Positions 29,933-34,744 of a stretch of 34,744 bases of DNA are shown one piece after another. Both the position numbers and the translations under genes were made by a program. The notes under the pieces were generated by a model, which saw only the letters and a program-made list of their open reading frames with translations, was not told the DNA's origin and ran no database searches. The stretch's first letter is position 1. The number at the start of each line of letters is the position of its first letter. Where the stretch lies: contig CAMQXY010000025.1 in NCBI GenBank assembly GCA_947039005.1, forward strand, positions 1 through 34,744. The letters are read 5' to 3'. The DNA comes from an uncultured Photobacterium sp. (lineage in GTDB: Bacteria; Pseudomonadota; Gammaproteobacteria; Enterobacterales; Vibrionaceae).

Positions 29933-31987
29933 ATGCCAATGTTTAAAAGAATGTCCCATTTGTCTGCTAATAAGTATCTTGTTGCAGTTTCAAATGTTTT
30001 TTTAATGGCATTGCCATTGGTGTTAATTTCAACTTTTTGTGAACTGGTCGCGCTAATCTGTGATTATTTTAATTTTAGTGATTTTGGTAAAACGGTTCAT
30101 TATGTAGGCGAAACAACGGGGATCATGATCCCTATCGTGGTCAATTTTTATTTAGCAACTTATTTATCAGCCGTAAAGCGTATTCCAAAGGGTACCGCGA
30201 TTGCTACATCCTTAACGGTATTTTTTATTGTTTCTTATCAATGGAATTTAATTTCGCCCCTTATTCCTCTTCCTGTAAGTTTTCCCGTCTCATTGTTTAC
30301 TGCGTATATTTCTTGTGAAATCATTGCTAAATTAAAAAACATTCGAATATTTAGAGTAAAGGCTAACCATTCTTTTATTGATATTTCAATGAGCATGTTA
30401 GCGGGTTCAATTGTTACTATTTCAATGGCTTTGTCTATAAGTTTTATGTTGCGAAAAATATTTGAACAGTTATCAGTAATGGTTTCTTGGTCTTTTATTC
30501 CTCGTTTAGACCCAACTTCATTTTTAGATGGACTTATTTATGAAGTGCTACGTGGCTTATTTTGGTCTATAGGAATTAATGGTCATAATATATTACAGAT
30601 GTATAAATCTGAACTCTATGATATTACTATTATAAATATTACAGAATGGCATAATTTTGGTGTTGATTTAAATATCTTAAGTACTAATTTTTATGACTTT
30701 TTTACCGGTATTGGTGGTAGCGGTAATATGTTGAGTTTGGCTATCTGTATGATTTTTTTTGCTAAAAGTAAAGGTTATAAAATGTTAGCTAAATCGGCAT
30801 TAGTACTTTGCTTATTTAATGTTAATGAACCCATTTTATATGGTATTCCAATTATTTTTAACCCGATTATGATTATCCCATTCTTATTAGTACCCGCTGT
30901 GAGTTTTGTTGTGGCTTATAGCGCTATTTATATAGGTATTGTGCCACCATTAAGTGAAATTCATAGTTGGTTAATGCCGCCTTTTATTAGTGGGTATTTG
31001 GCGACAGGAGGGGCAATTTCAGGGGCTTTATTACAATTATTATTAGTTGTAATAGGTATAACTATCTATTTACCCTTTTTTAAATTAATGGATAAACGCA
31101 GTTTGGGTATTGGTGTCTCTGATATATTTTCAAATCGTTTATTTACTAGTGATGAAATTGAGGTTAAAACGCGTTTAACCAGTTTTATTCCATCATTACA
31201 TATTAATCTTAGTGCCCAACAACAAATTGAAAAATTACAGGCAGAAGGTGAATTTATTCTTTATTATCAGCCTCAAGTTGATATCAAAAATAATAAGATT
31301 AGTGGTTATGAAGCTTTGATTCGTTTTAGGAATCATCAAGGGAATATTTTACCACCAACATTTATTTCTGCGTTTAATCAACTAGGCTTAATGCCTGAAT
31401 TAGATTTATGGGTATTAGATAAAGCGATAAAAGCGGCAGAAAAATTTATCGTCATTAACCCTGATTTTAAAGTGTCGATTAATATTTCACCTGATACTTT
31501 ACTATCTAAAAACTTTGTTAGGATTGTAAAAGATCGTATTACGGATAGTTCATTGTCTTTTCGGCATATAGAACTTGAGTTTACGGAAGAGTTATTAATT
31601 CTAGATGAAGTGAAAGTGACTCAAGTAATGTTTGAATTACATGCTTTAGGGATTTCTGTCGCATTAGATGATTTTGGTACTGGGTATTCTTCATTGGCAT
31701 ATTTATCGCGATTTGAGTTTGATAAAGTTAAGATTGATCGTTCTTTAGTGTTGAATCTTGATTGTCAACGCGGTAAAGAGTTATTTCAAATAGCGGTACA
31801 GTTAGGGAAAATTACTCAAGCTGATATTGTTGTTGAGGGTGTTGAGCAACAATCAGAGCTAGATTTCATTGCCTCATTAGGTGTGCGTTACATTCAAGGC
31901 TTTTATTTTTATCAACCAATGTCTGAAGATGATTTATTACACGGTGGTTTATTAACGCAACAGTCGCATGAAGTTGTTGATTATTAA
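29933..31987 (+). CDS. PTS EIIC - EAL fusion c-di-GMP phosphodiesterase
   Basis: A 684-aa inner-membrane protein joining a sugar-PTS permease domain to a c-di-GMP-degrading EAL domain. Residues about 1-395 match the EIIC of the cellobiose/lactose class: GLFWSIGINGHNILQMY, GIGGSGNMLSLAI and FNVNEPILYGIPIIFNPIMI, with about ten hydrophobic segments. No EIIA or EIIB domain is attached. The EAL domain runs from about 425 to 665 with the E460-A-L motif in GYEALIRFRNHQG, SINISPDTLL, IELEFTEELL, ALDDFGTGYSSLAYL, KVKIDRSLV and VVEGVEQQSELDFI, ending QGFYFYQPM; the metal and catalytic residues all seem present, so it should be active. Inference: sugar binding or transport modulates c-di-GMP hydrolysis. 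The start is uncertain by a few codons (ATGs at 29933, 29939 and 29951). Confidence 0.88.
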   Translation: MPMFKRMSHLSANKYLVAVSNVFLMALPLVLISTFCELVALICDYFNFSDFGKTVHYVGETTGIMIPIVVNFYLATYLSAVKRIPKGTAIATSLTVFFIVSYQWNLISPLIPLPVSFPVSLFTAYISCEIIAKLKNIRIFRVKANHSFIDISMSMLAGSIVTISMALSISFMLRKIFEQLSVMVSWSFIPRLDPTSFLDGLIYEVLRGLFWSIGINGHNILQMYKSELYDITIINITEWHNFGVDLNILSTNFYDFFTGIGGSGNMLSLAICMIFFAKSKGYKMLAKSALVLCLFNVNEPILYGIPIIFNPIMIIPFLLVPAVSFVVAYSAIYIGIVPPLSEIHSWLMPPFISGYLATGGAISGALLQLLLVVIGITIYLPFFKLMDKRSLGIGVSDIFSNRLFTSDEIEVKTRLTSFIPSLHINLSAQQQIEKLQAEGEFILYYQPQVDIKNNKISGYEALIRFRNHQGNILPPTFISAFNQLGLMPELDLWVLDKAIKAAEKFIVINPDFKVSINISPDTLLSKNFVRIVKDRITDSSLSFRHIELEFTEELLILDEVKVTQVMFELHALGISVALDDFGTGYSSLAYLSRFEFDKVKIDRSLVLNLDCQRGKELFQIAVQLGKITQADIVVEGVEQQSELDFIASLGVRYIQGFYFYQPMSEDDLLHGGLLTQQSHEVVDY

Positions 31988-32087
31988 TACACTGTGGAGT
32001 TAATCGTAATAGTAAAGACGGTTATGCTTCCATATTGAGCACTTATACGGTAAATTCGCTCTCCTTTTGTGCTCTATTGGGGACGTT

Positions 32088-32351
32088 ATGTCACGTACTA
32101 TTGTTTATACCTACAAAGAAGAAGAAAAGCGTTTAATTTTCTCTTTTGATATACACCGTAACATTCATGAAGCGGTAGCTGCTGCTGAAGGTATTGATTT
32201 AACGACATTTCTAAAGATGGAGCAACAAGTTGAAGCAGTATCTACGTGTAGTAAAGCTGGACGTGAATATCGAGATAGCTATTTCCGCAAGTTAGGCTTT
32301 GGTAAAATTGCACTTGCGAAGAAAGAAAACCGCGGTGTCGGTGAAAAATAA
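32088..32351 (+). CDS. DUF2960 family protein
   Basis: An 87-aa basic protein of the DUF2960 family, found in Vibrionaceae and relatives; function unknown. The family pattern is an N-terminal beta segment RTIVYTYKEEEKRLIFSFD, HEAVAAAEGIDLTTFLKMEQ and the C-terminal YRDSYFRKLGFGKIALAKKE. I start at the ATG at 32088 (MSRTIVYTYK), with GGGGA four to nine bases before; an in-frame TTG at 32067 would add seven unlike residues. Single gene with a strong terminator ten bases after the stop. Confidence 0.85.
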   Translation: MSRTIVYTYKEEEKRLIFSFDIHRNIHEAVAAAEGIDLTTFLKMEQQVEAVSTCSKAGREYRDSYFRKLGFGKIALAKKENRGVGEK

Positions 32352-32360
32352 AATATTTAT

Positions 32361-32388
32361 AAAAAGCTGACTTTGAGTCAGCTTTTTT
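32361..32388. terminator. bidirectional terminator between DUF2960 and MazG-like genes
   Basis: AAAAAGCTGAC pairs with GTCAGCTTTTT around a TTTGA loop, with T-runs on both strands. It serves both convergent genes. Confidence 0.93.
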
Positions 32389-32403
32389 ATTACTGCTGAT
32401 TTG

Positions 32404-32787
32404 TTAATCCAATTCGTTATATTTTTTCGCTGAGCCATAACACTTGTTAATCGGATATTTAGCGGCATTTTGTTGTAATTTATCTTGGCAAGCCTGCATT
32501 ACATCAATATCACATTTATCTGCTAATCGTAGTAAATACATCATGACATCTGCAATTTCTTCTGCGGCATGATGTTTCTTTTCTAAAGGAAGTTGCTGGC
32601 TTTGTTCGGGTGTTAGCCATTGGAATATTTCTAGTAATTCACCAACTTCACCACTTAGGGCCATAGCAAGGTTTTTTGGCGTATGAAATTGGTCCCAATT
32701 ACGCAGGCGTGCAAATTCAGCTAAGGTTTGCTGTAGTTGTTGAATGTCATTAGATGACGTTGTAGGTGGAATATTCGGTGCTGTCAT
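32404..32787 (-). CDS. MazG-like nucleotide pyrophosphohydrolase
   Basis: A 127-aa all-alpha NTP pyrophosphohydrolase of the dCTPase/RS21-C6 type, which cleaves (d)NTPs to (d)NMP and PPi and cleans up modified nucleotides. The Mg-binding carboxylates are clear: ALSGEVGELLEIFQWLTPEQ (E-x-x-E) and HHAAEEIADVMMYLLRLADK (E-E-x-x-D). LRNWDQFHTPKNLAMAL at the N-terminus and NAAKYPINKCYGSAKKY at the end are typical. Proteins of this class work as dimers or tetramers. It lies 80 bases downstream of rarD on the same strand, with no clear terminator between, so cotranscription is possible. The exact nucleotide substrate cannot be read from sequence. Confidence 0.9.
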   Translation of the reverse strand: MTAPNIPPTTSSNDIQQLQQTLAEFARLRNWDQFHTPKNLAMALSGEVGELLEIFQWLTPEQSQQLPLEKKHHAAEEIADVMMYLLRLADKCDIDVMQACQDKLQQNAAKYPINKCYGSAKKYNELD

Positions 32788-32867
32788 AGCAGTTTCCTAA
32801 ATAGAGGCAGGAAAAAATAGCGTAGCCTAACGAGGATGGATGATCATCTCGAGAGACTACACATTGA

Positions 32868-33773
32868 TTAGTGATTGGGCATAATATTTTTTTTACGACG
32901 AAAGAGAGCAGGTAATGCTTCAACAGTACAAAATACTAACCCTAACCAAATTAAACCAAAACTAATGGCTTTAGTTTGATCAAAGACTTCACCAAATAAG
33001 AATACTGCCAATAAAAATTGTAAGCTTGGTTCAATATATTGCATTAAACCCACCATAGTAAGACTGGTACGATTAAGTGCTAAGGCAAAAAATATCAAGG
33101 GTGCAACTGTAACAGGCGCCGCACCAGCATAAAGTAAGAAGGTGGTTGTTCCTGATGTGAGGGCAACACTATCGCCACTAAAATATAGCCATATCATATA
33201 GATGAGAGCGAAAGGGGTTAATATGGCAGCTTCAATCGTTACCGAGGTAAGTGCATCATATTTGATGTATTTTTTTGTTAAGCCATAAACTGCAAAAAAA
33301 CTGCCCATGATTAACGAGAGCCAAGGTAATTGACCGTATTGCCATACTTGATAACCAATGCCTAAAAGAGCGAGAATAACAGCTACAACTTGTGCTTTGG
33401 TGAGCTTTTCTTTTAAGAAAAACATACCTAATGCAATCGCAAATAGCGGGTTGATAAAATAACCTAAGCTTGCGGCCAATACTTCACCATGGGTGATCGC
33501 CCATGTAAATGCATACCAAGAGACACTCATGATTACGCCTGCAAAACCACACATTGCCAATGATTTCTTATCAGCAAGGATGTCTTTGATGGCAGGAATA
33601 GGTTGTCGAAGTAATATCATAACAATTAACATTACAGGTACAGAGAAAATAAGCCTTAATGCGAGTAATTCATTGGTATTTGCTTGAGGTAAATATTGGT
33701 AGTAAAGCGGTAATACTCCCCAAAGAATGAATGAAAATGCCGCAAGCATATTACCTGCACGACGTGATTGCAT
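32868..33773 (-). CDS. rarD: EamA family transporter RarD
   Basis: A 301-aa inner-membrane protein of the drug/metabolite transporter superfamily with ten hydrophobic segments (two EamA repeats), the RarD subgroup (E. coli RarD 296 aa; named chloramphenicol-sensitive, true substrate unproven). Recognisable stretches: MLAAFSFILWGVLPLYYQYL, MSVSWYAFTWAITHGEVLAA, SLGYFINPLFAIALGMFFLK and the end LTMVGLMQYIEPSLQFLLAV with FGEVFDQTKAISFGLIWLGL. TAGGTG lies five bases before the ATG. The MazG-like gene follows on the same strand. Confidence 0.93.
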   Translation of the reverse strand: MQSRRAGNMLAAFSFILWGVLPLYYQYLPQANTNELLALRLIFSVPVMLIVMILLRQPIPAIKDILADKKSLAMCGFAGVIMSVSWYAFTWAITHGEVLAASLGYFINPLFAIALGMFFLKEKLTKAQVVAVILALLGIGYQVWQYGQLPWLSLIMGSFFAVYGLTKKYIKYDALTSVTIEAAILTPFALIYMIWLYFSGDSVALTSGTTTFLLYAGAAPVTVAPLIFFALALNRTSLTMVGLMQYIEPSLQFLLAVFLFGEVFDQTKAISFGLIWLGLVFCTVEALPALFRRKKNIMPNH

Positions 33774-34083
33774 GTTAACACCTAAAATTAAAAAGTAGTT
33801 GTTGTCTCAAGATCATTTCAATATTGAGGCGTTGTTGTGATGAATGATCAAAGTGGCGCTCAGGCCTAAGATACCATCCTAGTGTAAAGTGATAACATTC
33901 GCCGTTATTTTGTCATTGAATTTCTATAAGTCAATATACGCTATGCAGAAAAGCTATTCATTGATACTGTGCATCTTCTATTGTTGTTATACAGTAAACA
34001 TTTACTAAATAATAATGCTGCTAAGGTGTTTTTTTTGATAAAATATCTAAGTAGGGTAAAGGTTGATATATTTAACTGATAAA

Positions 34084-34096
34084 GCCATATTATGGC
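34084..34096. promoter_or_regulatory. 13-bp dyad in the leader of DUF2750 copy 2
   Basis: GCCATA, one T, TATGGC, 20 bases before the start codon. It could overlap a -10 (ATATTA) or form a short stem near the ribosome site. Apart from this, 33774-34116 shows only a long-looped GATCATT/AATGATC repeat and no gene. Confidence 0.35.
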
Positions 34097-34116
34097 ATTT
34101 AAATTGAGAGAAAATA

Positions 34117-34470
34117 ATGACTAAATTAACTGCAGATATCCAAGCAAATAAAGCTTTGTTCGTAACAGAAACACAAGCAACGCGCGTTGTTTGGAGCCTT
34201 CGTAACGAAGAGGGTGATTGGTTATCTGTTGCCTCTTCTGAATTTGAAGACTCTGAAGTGATGCCATTTTGGTCAAATGAAGCCGATGCTAAAGTACAGT
34301 GTGCTGATGAGTGGGCAGAGTTCCAACCAAGTGAACTACCACTAGACATTTTTATTGAAGACTGGATGATCACTCTAGTAGAAGATGGTGTTTTAGTTGG
34401 TTTGAACTGGAATGAATCACTGGAAGGTGTTGAATTAGAACCTTCAGATGTGGCTAAGCTTTACCTATAA
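34117..34470 (+). CDS. DUF2750 family protein, copy 2
   Basis: A 117-aa acidic cytoplasmic protein of the DUF2750 family, unknown function. Features: FVTETQATRVVWSLRNEEGD, VMPFWSNEADAKVQCADEWA, LPLDIFIEDWMITLVEDGVL and the end VGLNWNESLEGVELEPSDVA. It shares the family plan with copy 1 at 22187-22579 (W-x-L strand, P-x-W-x-x-x-x-x-A segment, acidic C-terminus) but is diverged, so these are distinct family members. The ATG is preceded by only a weak GAGAG ribosome site. Single gene with a terminator beginning 24 bases after the stop. Confidence 0.85.
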   Translation: MTKLTADIQANKALFVTETQATRVVWSLRNEEGDWLSVASSEFEDSEVMPFWSNEADAKVQCADEWAEFQPSELPLDIFIEDWMITLVEDGVLVGLNWNESLEGVELEPSDVAKLYL

Positions 34471-34493
34471 TTGTTTTATGTAAAATAAAATTG

Positions 34494-34545
34494 ACCCTGT
34501 GAATCATAATGAAATGTTTATTTCCTTATTTTCATAGGGTTTTTA
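34494..34545 (+). terminator. terminator of DUF2750 copy 2
   Basis: ACCCTGTGAA (34494-34503) pairs with TTCATAGGGT (34531-34540), one G-U, and continues in TTTTTA. It overlaps the 3' end of a doubtful minus-strand frame. Confidence 0.75.
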
Positions 34546-34724
34546 TTATTGAGCATAAAGCCAATGGCATACCAATGTGAAACATCTTCAATATTACTAA
34601 TATAGAAATAAAAAGCCTCGTATTTAATCTGAAAAAGATACAGTAGAGAGTTAAATGATTTCATTATATTTATTGCTGTTATTGTATTAATTTTTCTTTC
34701 GCTTTCGTGTGTGTTTTTCATCAT
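34518..34724 (-). CDS. doubtful 68-aa hypothetical protein
   Basis: A frame starting MMKNTHESERKINTITAINI with an aromatic-rich middle (YLFQIKYEAFYFYISN, EDVSHWYAIGF). No ribosome site precedes either ATG, and its stop lies inside the loop of the neighbouring gene's terminator. The composition is protein-like, but no family is recognised and no upstream sequence is available past the window end. Treat as possible only. Confidence 0.25.
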   Translation of the reverse strand: MMKNTHESERKINTITAINIMKSFNSLLYLFQIKYEAFYFYISNIEDVSHWYAIGFMLNNKNPMKIRK

Positions 34725-34744
34725 GCTGTAATCTATTATATCTG

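Noticed and set aside
34047-34373. 108-codon antisense frame over DUF2750 copy 2
   Set aside because: The plus-strand DUF2750 frame is conserved in family pattern; the antisense frame has no recognisable features.
1-34744. tRNA, rRNA, CRISPR, riboswitch and prophage signals
   Set aside because: Scanned by eye on both strands; no cloverleaf, rRNA core, regular direct-repeat array, known riboswitch core or phage gene was recognised.

Overview
The window looks like chromosomal DNA of an AT-rich marine gammaproteobacterium of the Vibrionaceae, most likely Photobacterium. This is inferred from gene content and not proven: a VpsR-type biofilm regulator, DUF2960, two DUF2750 proteins, HopJ, YidB and YaiL family proteins, and LplA, YjjG, NrdD and NrdG close to the E. 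coli proteins. I see no rRNA, tRNA, CRISPR array, insertion sequence, phage gene or replication origin.

Layout. 1-7000: a small unknown protein, tag (DNA repair), a zinc-type CDF metal exporter, lplA (lipoate salvage), a newly noticed 39-residue membrane peptide, a MaoC-type hydratase, astB alone, and a YidB-like protein. 7000-10300: yaiL-like gene, a phosphohexomutase and an unlisted 58-residue gene. 10287-13741: two tandem brnQ branched-chain amino acid transporters. Each has its own leader peptide (one Ile-rich, one with four Val codons in a row) followed by mutually exclusive hairpins. 13900-19260: yjjG, a GlsB/YeaQ membrane protein, a large secreted GH18 chitinase with two chitin-binding modules, and a lone sugar-transfer-type ATP-grasp enzyme in very AT-rich flanks. 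19345-21048: two tandem RelA/SpoT-like fold proteins, one with a signal peptide. 21366-22579: zinc-ribbon membrane protein, HopJ, DUF2750. 22992-31987: a c-di-GMP-themed stretch (VpsR homologue, a GGDEF cyclase with an intact I-site, and a PTS EIIC-EAL fusion) interrupted by the nrdD-nrdG anaerobic ribonucleotide reductase genes. 32088-34744: DUF2960, a MazG-like pyrophosphohydrolase, rarD and a second DUF2750 gene.

How genes may work together. NrdG activates NrdD; their promoter carries a perfect FNR box and two NrdR boxes exactly 31 bp apart. The VpsR-like factor probably responds to c-di-GMP, which the nearby cyclase makes and the EIIC-EAL protein probably destroys, perhaps according to sugar supply. 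The BrnQ pair appears to be controlled by starvation for different branched-chain amino acids through transcription attenuation, which I consider the most interesting signal here. Most other genes are single transcription units bounded by recognisable terminators.
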